Source: Combretum micranthum (lineage: Eukaryota; Streptophyta; Magnoliopsida; Myrtales; Combretaceae). Taken from it: a DNA stretch of 64,000 bases. A program made the position numbers and the translations under genes. Location: positions 992,001 to 1,056,000 of the forward strand of contig JAMXBD010000365.1 of assembly GCA_024138025.1 (NCBI GenBank), in the 5' to 3' direction. Each line of letters opens with the position of its first letter. Positions within the stretch are counted from its first letter, which is position 1. Below the pieces are notes generated by a model. That model had not been told where the DNA came from. It saw nothing but the letters and a program-made list of their open reading frames with translations, and searched no databases. Positions 31,868 to 43,771 of the stretch are shown here, in pieces.

Positions 31868-33095
31868 TGTGTTCGCTTTGATCTTAAAGTTATTAGCATA
31901 TACCCTTGCATGCAAATATATATATGTGTGTATATATATATAAGTGGTTTAACAATTTGGATGGAAGAAGAGTAATAAATTATAGATGAGAAAAAAAATA
32001 GAGATTTAAATTCAAATTTATGAATTAAATAAATTGAAAAGCAAACATGTAAGAAAAAATAAAATTAACACCTACGGCAAAGAAATTAAAAAATTTTTCT
32101 TATATGTTTACTGATGGAGAGAGCATTGAGTCTATGAAAACTAAACATGCAAAACAAATTTATAAATAATAAACTAACTTGAGGATAGAAAGAAGGAAAA
32201 TCATTACAAGGCAAGAAACTTATATTAAAAAAGGGTAATTGATAAAAAAAGTAAGAGTCAAGGTGAAAAAATGAGGAATTTTCTTCAAGAAGTTAAGAGG
32301 AGGAAGGTGTTGGCTTTCATCCTAAAGTAATTGGCATATTCCATTTTATGGAAAAAAAAAAAAGATGTTTCTACCATTTCGATGAAGAAAAGTTCTAAAT
32401 TATATATCGGAGGAAAAATAGAGATTTAAATCCAAATATATGCATTAAATAATTGAAATTACAATTGAAAAGCACACTTGCAAGAACAAATTAAATTAAA
32501 CCCTTCCACATAGAAATTAAAAAAAAAAATCTTATACATTTCCCAATAGAGAGCACTGGGTTGTGAAAACCAAACTTACAAAACAAATATATAAAATAAA
32601 CATCACAAAACTAAGGATGGAGAGAAGAAAAATCGCTATGGAGTGAAAAATTTATATTAAAAAATGGGTAATTGATTAAAAAAAAAAAAGTAAGTTTCAC
32701 TATGAAAAGAGATGATTTTTCTTGAATAAATGAGAGGAGGAAAAAAAAAAGCCTTCAATTTATTGATGATGGTGTAAAATTTGTATATTACAATGTATAA
32801 TTTATGGTAAAAGAGAGTGTAGTCTATGAAAACCAAACCTGCAAAACAAATATGTAAATAATAAACATCACAAAAATAATAAACTAACTAAGGATAGAAA
32901 GAAGAAAATCGTTACATAGTGAAAAATTCGTATAAAAAATGTGTAATTGATTAAAAAAATCGGAATCATAGTGGAGAAAACACCTTAGATTATTAAAAGG
33001 AGGGGAAAAAACACCTTGGATTATTGTAGCAGTATAAAAATTACACATTAAAATGTATCATTTACCAATAAAGAGAGCGTTGAGTCTATGAAATT
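31868..33095. repeat. Degenerate tandem repeat array (about 440-bp unit, then shortened units)
   Basis: The words gagagcattgagtctatgaaa, aaccaaac.tgcaaaacaaat, gaggatagaaagaag and gtaattgataaaaaa recur in order at about 32110, 32545, 32820 and (start only) 33070. The upstream half (tcttaaagttattagcatat, then gagatttaaat.caaat.tatg) recurs at about 31880 and 32320. The later units lack parts of the first. No coding content. Confidence 0.65.
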
Positions 33096-33471
33096 TCATG
33101 TTTTATTCCGTTATCTTTTTCAGATTCCTCCAGGTTTCCATCCATGATGCTTGAGAAGCAGAAAAGAAAAGAAAACAAAGAAACCTTTAGGGTTTAAGAA
33201 CGAGATTTTTAAAAAGCAAAAAAGAAATCCATAATATAAAAGTTGAAGAAGTTTAACCAGGAACATTTATTAAGAGTGGAAGAAAGAAGACGTGGGAATG
33301 AAGAGATGATGATGGCGAATGGTTAGAGAAAAATAAGGGAACACAGCAGAGTGGAATGGATAGGTAGGAAAAAGAGTGAAATTATAATAAAGGGCGTCAT
33401 TGCTTTTAAAAAGAAAAACAAAGAACTAATTGCTTTTAATAAAGGTAAATAGGTAAATAGATGATTGTCAT

Positions 33472-36130
33472 TGTAATGACCTACCCTCACACACACACAC
33501 ACACACACACACAGATATATATATATATATATATATATATAATAGGTGAATTCGAGTCCTCAACCACATATGACCTATAGTATTATATGTAAGGTTGTCC
33601 TCAAAGAAGTGTTTGAATAATTATTTATCTAAATTCTCAATGAGAACAAACTCGAATTACTATTGATTTTTAAAACTTTTAAGAAAATCACAACATCATC
33701 ATCATCACATATCATAAGAGATATAACTTAAAACATACATAGCTAAGTATATATATTACAAACAAAGGCTAATAACAAGGCTTATACAAAAGACATGAAA
33801 GATAAATCAAGCTATAACACCTATTACATATCTTCCCAAAGAAGCCTACCATATTCTATTACAAAGAAGAGTCCACAAAGTCCTTGGTCAACTTAATCTT
33901 CTAAACCATCTAGAAAATCTTCAAAATCAATTCCATAACCCATGCTAGCTGTAAAACTCATCGTCTTCGGTTCCTGAAAGAGATAAAATAATGAGCCAAA
34001 AGCCCACTACATAAGTAACAAAAACAAAGGTAAGTGATACACACAAACTTTAACTATATGCATATGCAATAATCAATAGATTATTAGATAATCTTTAATT
34101 AATTAAGCAACACTGAGCATTCAAACTCCGGGTAACAAGGATATTTGGGGAACCTAAGTAACGACCTCGACACTCAAGGGGTTGATATATGTTTTTCGGG
34201 ACTTATATCCCCTAGAAGATATATTTGAAAATGAAAAATAGTCTCATCTAAGATTCTCGGTCGTTTCTCATCTTTACATATCTCAGTCCATAACATCACC
34301 TAATTCAAGTTCCAAAAACATCGAATTAAATCATGTTACTTCTTCCTAAGCTTAAACAAACGTTATACCGATACCAAAAACCCCATCGACTACCCACCGT
34401 ACCACTTATAAAAGTAATTGCATCATGATAGAGGTGGCCTAAACGCCTAAAACTACCGTGTCATTGCATCATGACAAGGTGCCGCTCCCCGAACCAGATT
34501 CAACAGCATAATGGACAACCAATTCAAACATAATTTAAGTTTTCATAATTTAGAGTAAATTTAATTATGCCTATCCTAGGCAAGAAATAAGAATGTTACT
34601 ATATACCTAAATCAAATCGAGAATTAATAGAGGTAGCCAAGTGAGGATCTATCACTGGTCCAAGAAAATTATCTCAAATCAACATTCTAATTTTAATTCA
34701 TACATAAACATAATTAAATCTGAGCAAAACACTCAAAGAAATTTGAATAAATTCAACACAAGGTCATAACATAGTATTTATACATCATACAACATTATAG
34801 ATGCTCAACAAATACTCAAAAGATCATATATCAAGCTAAAGGAATGGTTTTGGAGAAGTTTTGAAAATGCAAACTGCAAGGGATACGCTAGCCTTCAATG
34901 CCAAGGGCGTTGAGGTGGTGTTGTCTAGACCAAAAACTCTATGCTTACCATTGCTAGCAGCGTTCAACCAAATGCCGGCAATGTTGCGGTATACGCTGGC
35001 GATATTGTGCCGATGTAGACTGCAACTCAAATTCATTAAAATTTTTCGAGAGTTCCATGGGGTTAGTCCACGCTCGTGAATACCCTCAACACCGACAGTA
35101 TTGCTATGTATGCCACTGTGTTGACCCCTACACTGACGGCATTGAGGCAGCGTACACTGCAACACAAATTTTCGAAAAAAATTTGCAGACTCCTCTGTTT
35201 CGAAAACACAATTTTTTCCAAAGTTTTCATTTCTAAACTTCATTCAAATACATTTCCAACACCCAACCTCCACCTATATGTATTCTAACTTCTATTAACA
35301 TATAAATTCTTCACTTCAACCTCATCTACACACATCAAACACAAATCCATACCCCAACTTCATTTAACCTACATATTTCACAACACCATTATCCCACCCT
35401 TCAATCATCCAAACACTTCAAGTTACATGTTTAGCATATACTACAAGATTTTTTATCATCAATAAACTACTTAAACTACCATCAACACATAAAACTCATT
35501 CAACCACATATTTAGCATTAAAGCCTCTTTCACATAAGAAAGCCTACTAACAAATATACATATAACAAACAACATACATACCTTAAGAGGCTTTACACTT
35601 TGAAGAAAAACACTTGAACCACTTGTCTCACTTGGGCTTATGATCTTCACCTTGTTTAGGGCTTGGAGTGTAGGGTTTTGAAAGAAACAAGAGGGGGAAA
35701 CTTGTAAAGAAGGGGGTAAAATTCGTGTGAAATTTTTAGGCAGATTTTAGAGTTGGTTTTCTTCATCAAATGGGGCTAATACTTATCCAAACTTTGACTT
35801 TAGTGGCTACCAAAGGGAAGGGCTTATTTTGCACTAAATGGGCTTGTTTTGGGGCCTTAAAATGGTGTTTTGGCTTGGTTCAATTAGCTTAAAATTCTAC
35901 TATGTCCACAACTCATTTAACATTGACTCAAGAAATTTTTCATACAATTTATTACATTTATAAATTTATAAACTCAATATTTGGTTACACTAAGATATAT
36001 AAATATTTAAACACATTAACACAACACATATATCATATACTAGCATAAATCATATTCATCATGCTTCATGATCATGCATAAATTCATTAACACATTTATA
36101 AAATATGATTTAGATATTATGGCTATTTCA
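33472..36130 (-). repeat. Element B 3' LTR (2659 bp)
   Basis: Aligns with 40940-43614 throughout (for example the ctaccatattctatt block at 33845 and 41290, and the tagccttcaatgcc block at 34890 and 42370). Near its left end an expanded (CA)n(GATA)(TA)n tract spans 33488-33541, much longer than in the other LTR. Open frames at 34836-35288 lie over a GC-richer LTR subrepeat region and are not genes. Confidence 0.92.
33488..33541. repeat. (CA)n(TA)n microsatellite at the LTR terminus
   Basis: About 13 CA followed by about 13 TA units, 16 bases from the LTR end. The other LTR has a shorter, interrupted CA tract (40956-40980) and no TA array. Confidence 0.9.
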
Positions 36131-36150
36131 TTATCCCCTCTTTCAAAAAG
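36131..36150 (-). other. Element B polypurine tract
   Basis: On the minus strand ctttttgaaagaggggataa directly precedes the 3' LTR start tgaaatagcc. Confidence 0.8.
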
Positions 36151-36159
36151 TTTCATCCT

Positions 36160-37430
36160 CGAAACTTAACTTATCTCATTTATTACTCAAACAACTCTGG
36201 ATTCTTTTGTCTCATTTCATTTTCAGGTTCCCATGTTGCTTCTCTCTCAATTTGTTCAGTCCATAAAACTTTTACAAAAGAAATCACTTTTCTTCTTAGT
36301 ACTTTGTCGATCCTATCTAATACTTTGATCGGTCTTTCAATGGTGCTCAAATTTGGTCAAACTTCTAGAAATGGTGGCATCCTGATCTGATATGCATTTC
36401 CTTAACTGAGATACATGAAAGACATCATGTACTTCTGATAAGCTTGAGGGTAAAACTAGTCGATAAGCTAATGGTCCTACTTTCTCCAAAATTTCATAAG
36501 GACCAATATATCTCGGATTTATCCTTTGCATCACCACTTGTACTTTGTCTATAGCTTGTTGTATCAATTTTGGATCTAAGATAGCTCTTTCACCAACTTC
36601 CCAAAGTAAAGGCAATATGCATTTTCTTCCATAAAGGCCTTCATAAGGTGCCATCTGGATGTCGGTTGAAAACTATTATTATAAGCAAATTCAATAAGTG
36701 GTAGATAAGTGTCACATCTATTGCCAAAATCCAAAACACATGCCCGAAGCATGTCTTCAAGCATTTAGATGGTCTTCTCAGATTGCCCATCAGTTTGAGG
36801 ATAGAGCATAGTACTGAATTGAAGTTCTGTACCCAAAGCTGTGTGTAGACTTTTCCAAAACCTGCTGACAAAACAAGTATCTCTATCAGATGTAATCGTT
36901 TTCAGTACAACATGTAACTTTATTATCTCTTTAATATAAGTTTGTGCTATCTATTCTAAAGAATAACAAACTCTCAAAGGTATAAAGTGAGACCGATTTG
37001 TCAATCTGTCGACAATCACCCAAATAACCTCATGCTTAGCAATAGTCCTTAGCAATGCAGATACAAAATCTATGGTAATATCTTCCCACTTCCACTCGAG
37101 AATAGATAGAGGCTGAAGTTCTCCCCCTGGTCTTTGATGTTCGATCTTTATTTGCTGGCAAGTCAGGCATTTGAACACATAATGTGCAACATCTTTCTTC
37201 AATCCTTCCCACCAATAGTGCTTTTTCAAATCCTTATACATTTTGGTGCTTCCAAGGTGAATAGAATATGATGAGGAATGAGCTTCCTTCATAATTTCTT
37301 CTCTCAAACCATGTATTGTTGGTACAAAAATCCGATTTCCATGTCTAACAACACTTTCCTCATCAACTCTATACTCTTTTCTTCTTCCATTATTTATAGT
37401 AGACTTCATTTCCTCAGTTTCAACATCTTC
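36160..37430 (-). pseudogene. Element B integrase and chromodomain
   Basis: Zinc-binding part with EAHSSSYSIHLGSTKMYKDL, WWEGLKKDV and CLTCQQIKIEHQRPGG (36951-37409), core VIVDRLTNRSHFIP, then TSDRDTCFVSRFW and PQTDGQSE in shifted frames (36780-36900), LEDMLRAC and FAYNNSFQ (36576-36764), and the C-terminal YIGPYEILEKVGPLAYRL and VFHVSQLRKC (36337-36654). The last exon-like stretch 36160-36345 reads RPIKVLDRIDKVLRRKVISF, then VKVLW and EREATWEPENEM...NPELFE before a stop: a chromodomain with its usual core and acidic end. At least three frame changes. Confidence 0.88.
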
Positions 37431-37599
37431 TTTTTAAGCTTGCTTAAGTTGCTCCAAGATTGTAGGTTGCAAAGATAATTGAGCTAACATGACATCAAAT
37501 TTTCCATTGTTACTTTGATTTCCATTCTTCTAAACTCTTCTTGAATCTCTCGCTAGCTTGTAACCAAAATTGCAACATCTACTTATTTCTTTCTACTAA

Positions 37600-38970
37600 A
37601 GGCGTCAGTTACATTGCTTACCTTGCCAGGATGGTATAAGCTTTCACATCGTAGTCTTTAATCAATTCAAGCCATCTTCTCTGTCTCATATTAAGCTCTC
37701 TTTGTGTAAAAATGTATTTCAAACTCTTGTGATATGTATATATCTTGCACTTCTCCCTACAGAGATAGTACCTCCAGAGTTTCAATGCAAGGATCATAGC
37801 TGCCAACTCTAAATCGTGAACTGGGTGATTTTTCTCATGTGGCTTTAATTGCCTTGAAGCATAAGCTATTACTCTCCCATCTTGCATAAGTACACAACCA
37901 AGTCCCTGAATAGAAGCATCACTGAACACCAAAATTCCTTTCCACTAACAGACAATGCCAAAATAGGAGCGAATACCAATCTTTCCTTCAATTCTTCAAA
38001 GCTCCTTTCACATTTATCATCCCATACAAATTTAACATTCTTTTGTGTCAACCTGGTTAATGGAGATGCAATTTTCGAAAACCCCTCTACAAATCTTCGA
38101 TAAAATCTAGCTAACCCGAGAAAACTTCTGATTTCACTCACATTTATGGGTCTGGACCACTTCAATACAGCTTCTATCTTCTCTGGATCAACTGATATGC
38201 CTTTCTTTGATATAATATATCCCAAGAAAGATATTTCTTCAAGCCAAAATTGACACTTGTTAAATTTAGCATAAAGTTTTTTTCTCTCTGAGCCTTTGCA
38301 ACACAAGCTTTAAATGCTCTTCATGTTCTTCTCTACTTCAGGAATAAATTAGAATATCATCAATAAACACAATAACAAATGAATCCAAATAATCACTGAA
38401 GACCCTGTTCATTAAATCCATAAATGCAGCTATAGCATTTGTCAACTCAAAAGGCATAACAAAAAATTCAAAGTTCCCATATCTCGTTCGAAAAGCTGTC
38501 TTCTAAATGTTCTGAGATTTAATATTGAGTTGATAATAACCTGATCTCAAGTCAATCTTTGAAAATATCGTGTCTCCTTTCAAATGATCAAATAAATCAT
38601 TAATTTGGGGCAAAAGATACTTGTTCTTGATAGTAACTTGATTTAGTTCCATGTAATCAATTCACATTCTTAAACTGTCGTCCTTCTTCTTTATAAACAA
38701 AACAAGTGTACCCCATGGAGATATACTCGGTTTAATGAAACCCATTTCTTACAACTCTTGCAACTGCTACTTTAATTCTTTCAATTCTGTAGGTGCCATT
38801 CTGTTTGGAGCCTTAGAGATAGGAACAATTCCAAGTAGCACTTCAATCCCAAATTCTATCTCTCTATTTGGTGGCAAACCAGTTAATTTCTCAAGAAACA
38901 TATCAACAAATTCATTCACAACAGGTACCATGTTAATATCTATCTCTTCTGCACTCACAAATGCTACAAT
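37600..38970 (-). pseudogene. Element B reverse transcriptase and RNase H
   Basis: [18 protein letters not shown] motif region about 38600-38660, [16 protein letters not shown] region near 38430-38460, catalytic FIDDILIYS at about 38345-38372, then [20 protein letters not shown] and [15 protein letters not shown] (37869-38306). RNase [40 protein letters not shown] and [20 protein letters not shown] (37618-37932). The TDH motif reads TYH, so the third catalytic aspartate is replaced by tyrosine. The ADALSR motif would lie just beyond, around 37590-37620, and is disrupted. Several stops (for example in RT near 38505) and frameshifts. Confidence 0.87.
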
Positions 38971-39515
38971 AGATCATTCCCACAACTCCATTGATTTCAC
39001 ACTCCTAGGCCTTTGCCTTTCCAACACATAAGTAAATCTCCCTTCCTTTAGATTTAAACTCAACTCAACCTTACTACAATCAATTGGGACCTTATAAAGA
39101 CTTAGCCAGTTCATTCCCAAGATCACATCAAAGTCAGACAAAGGTAAGACTATCATATCAATAGGCATACTTACATCAGAAATCATAACATTCACATTCC
39201 TACATACATATGGTTGTCTAGTCTCAACAACCAAAGCAGTATTCACACACATAATACTATCAGTTAATATTTTAGAAGCAAATTCACACATTCATAAAAT
39301 TTTCAGATATGCATGCATGAGTGGCTCCAGTATCTATTAACACATAAGCATTTCAATTTGAAACACTCAAAGTACCTGCCAAATTATCAACTGAGGGTGT
39401 CTCCTCAATCTGCTGTAGTGCAAAAACCCTAGCATTCATTTTCCCTTTATCTAAATTAACTCCACTCTTATTATTAGGGCATTCCTTACAATTTGCAATA
39501 TGATGACCCCGTTTT
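38971..39515 (-). pseudogene. Element B aspartic protease
   Basis: The catalytic VLIDTGATHACIS lies at about 39315-39345, cut by a stop from the following frame 38974-39291, which holds the second motif FDVILGMNWLSLYKVPIDC. The position between zinc knuckles and RT is as expected. Confidence 0.85.
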
Positions 39516-40670
39516 TTATAGTAATCACCAAAGACTAGTGGTAACTCGAGCTCTTACACTCAATAGCTTTGTGGCCCACTTGTCCACAAGAAAAACATGC
39601 TCCTGGAGTCCATCGACACTCGGATAGGTCATGTGGTCTAAAACATCGTATACATTTCTTTTTAAACATAGGGGTTGAAGCTTTAAATGTTTTTTTCTGA
39701 TCTCCTCCTTTTCCCATAAATGACCTCTTCCCTTTACCTTGATAACTCCCATAAGAAGATACAAGTGTAGGTCTTTTCCCTAGAAATGCCACTCTCTTCG
39801 CCTTTCTCACTCTACTGTCAGTTTGAATTTGTTCCACCAATATAGCCTTTGCTATAGTATCAGCTAGAGTTTGCAACTCAAACTTCTTCACTTCCCCTTG
39901 AATTTCTTCATTTAAATCATTTTGAAAATTTTGCACCTTCATTGTTTCATCCCTATAGTCTCCTCTAGCAAAACACAATAGTCTACAAAACTCAGCATAA
40001 TATTCATCAATAGATTTACCTCATTACCTTAGATTTAGCCAATTTGCTATCATCCTCTCTGAGAGAATTTGGAATATACTTAGCAAAGAATATGTTCTTG
40101 AATGTTGCCCATGAAATAGGTAGTTGCAAATTCACATTTGTTAGTCTCCACCAATTATAAGCTTCTTTCTTCATCATATATACAACTAAGTCTACCTTCT
40201 TCTCTTCGGAAGTATCACAAGCTACAAAGGTTTTCTCTAATTCTTCAAGCCAACTCTCTGCTGTAGTCAGATCTATACTTGTACCATCAAAGTCAGGAAT
40301 CAACTTACTAAAATCATATAGCTTGATTTGATTGGCTTGATCATTGATAGTTGGATTTTCATTCTGTCTTGTTCCTTGTTGATTATGTTGTTGCATAAAG
40401 TGTTGTTGTTGAAACACCATCATTTGATACTATTGCATCATAGCCATCATATCTCTTAACATACCATATGTAGATGCTGAATCATTTATAGGAACTTGTG
40501 GCATTTGAGGAAAAGGTGGCATGGGAGGTGGCAATGGAAACTGAGCAGATGGGGGAACTTGTGAAGCCGATGCTATTGCAGGAGATGGAGTAGCTTCGAC
40601 ACTTGGAGTAGTAGAGGAAGTAGGAGCCGATGTAGATGAAGACTGAGGTGGTGGAGGCATGTTCCCTCTA
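39516..40670 (-). pseudogene. Element B gag
   Basis: The N-terminus from about 40660 is Ser/Thr/Pro-rich (MPPPPQSSSTSAP, PLPPPMPPFPQMPQVP). Then follow Gln/His-rich sequence and the capsid region KLIPDFDGTSIDLTTAESWL, YNWWRLTNVNLQLPISWATF and AKYIPNSLREDD (40016-40423), interrupted by stops at about 40428 and 40015. The nucleocapsid has CIRCFRPHDLSEC (CX2CX3HX4C) and CFSCGQVGHKAIEC (CX2CX4HX4C), plus a decayed third knuckle in another frame near 39480-39530, the same three-knuckle layout as element A. Confidence 0.85.
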
Positions 40671-40925
40671 TCTACTTGTTGTCAAGTAGATCTCGGTGAC
40701 TTATCCATCTTACCCATCCATCTTAAACATACTCATATAATACATTTATGAAATACACATATGGAATTTTAGATCATACATAACGCTTACTAGATTCACA
40801 TTCACATTTATAAATAATAGCAAGCAATTTAAACAAACCGACAAACAAACAACAAGCATAACATTTATGTTTAGGTCAAGTCTTAAATAAGCTATTACAT
40901 TTAAGTAAACAATTGTTCAAACTCA

Positions 40926-40937
40926 GCTCTTATACCA
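40926..40937 (-). other. Element B primer-binding site
   Basis: The minus strand reads tggtataagagc, two changes from the initiator tRNA-Met site tggtatcagagc. It starts two bases inside the 5' LTR end. Confidence 0.85.
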
Positions 40938-40939
40938 TC

Positions 40940-43614
40940 TGTAAAAACCCGCACTCACACACACACACACACCACACACATAAATAGGTCAATTCGAGTC
41001 TTCAACCACATATAACATGCAATATTATATGTGAGGTTGTCCTCAAAGAAGTGTTTAAATAATTATTTGTCTAAATCCTCAATGAGAACAAACTCGAATT
41101 ACTATTGATTTTTAAAACTTTTAAGAAAATCATAACATCATCATCATCACATATCATAAGAGATATAACTTAAAACATACATAGCTAAGTATATATATTA
41201 CAAACAAAGGATAATAACAGGCCTTATACAAAAGGCATGAAAGATAAATCAAGCTATAACACCTATTACATATCTTCCCAAAGAAGCCTACCATATTCTA
41301 TTCCAAAGAAGAGTCCACAAAGTCCTTGGTCAACTTAATCTTCTAAACCATCTAGAAAATCTTCAAAATGAATTCCATAACCCATGCTAGCATAAAACTC
41401 ATCGTCTTCGGTTCCTGAAAGAGATAAAATAATGAGCCAAAAGCCTAATACACAAGTAACAAAAACAAAGGCGAGTGATACACACAAACTTCAATTATAT
41501 GCATATGCAATAATCAATAGGTTAATAGATAATCTTTGATTAACCAAGCTACACTAGGTTATTAGATAATCTTTAAATAATCAAGCAACACTGGAGCATT
41601 CAAACTCCAGGCAAAAGGGATATTTAGGGAACCTGAGTAACTACCTCGATGCCCAGGGGTTGATATAAGTTGTTTGAGGACTTATATCTCCTAGATGATA
41701 TATCTGAAAACGAAAAATAATCTCATCTAAGGTTCTCAGTCATTTCTCATCTTTACTTATCTCGGTCTGTAACATCACCTAATTCAAGTCCAAAAAACAT
41801 CGAATTAAATCATGTTACTTTATCCTAAGCTTAAGCAAACGTTATACCTATACCAAAAACCCCATCAAATATCCGCCCTACCATTTATAAAAGTCGTTGC
41901 ATCATGACAGATGTGGCCTAAGCGCCTAAAACTACCATATCATTGCATCATGACAAGGTGCCGCTCCCTGAACCAGATTCAATAACGTAATAGACAACCA
42001 ATTCAAACAGAATTTAAGTCTTCATAATTTAGAGTAAATTTAATTATGCCTATCTTAGGCAAGAAATAAAAATGTTACTGCATACCTAAATCAAATAAAA
42101 AATTAATAGGGGTAGCCAAGCGAGGATCTATCACTGTTCCAAGAAAATCATCTTAAACCAACATTCTAATTTTAATTCATACATAAACATAATTAAATTT
42201 GAGCAAAACACTCAAAGAAATTTGAATAAATTCAACACAAGGTCATAACATAGTATTTATACATCATACAACATTATACATGCTCAACAAATACTCAAGA
42301 GATCATATATCAAGCTAAAGGAATGGTTTTTGAGAAGTTTTGAAAATGGAAACTACAGGGGACACGCTGGCCTTCAATGCCGATGGTGTTGAGGCGGTGT
42401 AGTCTACACCAAAAACTCTACGCTTGCCATTGCTAGCAGCATTCAGCCAAACGCTGACAGTGTTGCAGTATTGGCTGGCAGCATTGTGCCGATGTAGATT
42501 GGAACTCAAATTTATCAAAATTTTCCAAGAGTTTCATGGGGCTGGTCCACGTTCGTGAATACCCCTAACACTGATGCTGTTACTGTGTACACCGGCAATG
42601 TTGACCCTTATGCTGACAGCGTTAAGGTGGCATACACTACAGCATAGATTTTTGAAAGAAATTTCCAGACTACCCTGTTTCGAAAACATACTTTTTGCCA
42701 AAGTTTTCATTTCCAAACTTCATTGAAATGCATTTCCAACACTTAACCTCCACCTATATGTATTCTAACGTCTTTTAACATATAAATTATTCACTTCAAC
42801 CTGATCAAACACTCATCTACACTCATCAAACACAAATTCATACCCCAACTTCATTTAACCTACACATTTCACAACACGATTATCCCACGCTTCAATCATC
42901 CAAACACTTCAAGTTACATGTTTAGCATTTACTATAAGCTCTTTTATCATCAATAAACTACTTAAACTACCATCAACACATAAAACTCATTCAACCATAT
43001 ATTTAGCATTAAAACCTCTTTCACATAAGAAAACCTACAAATATACATATAACAAACAACACACATATCTTAAAAGGCTTTAAACTTTGAAGAAAAACAC
43101 TTGAACCACTTGTCTCACTTGCGCTTATGATCTTCACCTTGTTTAGGGCTTGGAGTGTGGGGTATTGAAAGAAACAAGAGGGGAAACTTCTAAAGAATGG
43201 GATAAAATTCGTGTGAAATTTTTAGGCAGATTTTAGAGTTGGTTTTCTTCATCAAATGGGGCTAATACTTATCCATACTTTGACTTTAGTGGCTACCAAA
43301 AGGGAAGGGCTTATTTTGCACTAAATGAGCTTGTTTTTGAGCCTTAAAAATGTGTTTTGGCTTGGTTTAACTAGCTTAAAATTCTGCTATGTCCACAACT
43401 CATTTAACATTGTTTCAAGAAATTTTTCATACACTTTATTACATTTATAAACTTATAAACCCAATATTTAGTTAAACTAAGATATATATTTAAATACATT
43501 AACACAACACATATATGATATACTAACATAAATCATATTCATCATGCTTCATGATCATGCATAAATTCATTAACACATTTATAAAATATGATTTGGAATA
43601 TTATGGCCATTTCA
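40940..43614 (-). repeat. Element B 5' LTR (2675 bp)
   Basis: The minus strand begins tgaaatggccataatattcc at 43614 and ends gcgggtttttaca at 40940. It contains a CA tract near its end and a GC-richer subrepeat region (about 42360-42630) matching 34880-35150 in the other LTR. Confidence 0.92.
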
Positions 43615-43616
43615 GT

Positions 43617-43771
43617 CATACTTTGGATCTTATTATTTGACACGAATAAAAGGAATTGACTTAATATTAATAGAAATAGATAAATAGGTAAATACATGAT
43701 TATCATACTTTGGGTCTGATTATTTTACATGAATAAAAGGGAATTGACTTAATATTAATAGGTAGATACAC
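43617..43771. repeat. Short tandem duplication at the element B target site (about 91-bp unit)
   Basis: catactttgg.tct.attatt...aattgacttaatattaatag occurs at 43617 and again at 43708. The unit edge coincides with the element B target duplication gtcat. The left flank (33440-33466, aggtaaataggtaaataga) matches the interior of the unit, so the array predates the insertion. Confidence 0.75.

Larger units (their letters stand above)
33472..43614 (-). mobile_element. Element B: complete Ty3/gypsy chromovirus, 10.1 kb, minus strand
   Basis: LTRs at 40940-43614 (5') and 33472-36130 (3') begin tgaaat and end ttttaca/ttaca on the minus strand. They are flanked by a perfect duplication gtcat (33467-33471, 43615-43619). 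The PBS lies one base from the 5' LTR, and a purine tract adjoins the 3' LTR. The minus-strand order is gag with zinc knuckles, protease, RT, RNase H, integrase and an intact-looking chromodomain. This is a plant chromovirus related to but distinct from element A: LTRs have no obvious similarity and only about 266 bp separate PBS and gag, so there is no extra ORF. Frameshifts and stops occur in all domains. Confidence 0.93.

Noticed and set aside
34836..35288. Open frames of 135, 72 and 70 codons on both strands
   Set aside because: They fall inside the element B LTR over its subrepeat patch, and the equivalent positions in the other LTR (42315-42716) are broken differently.
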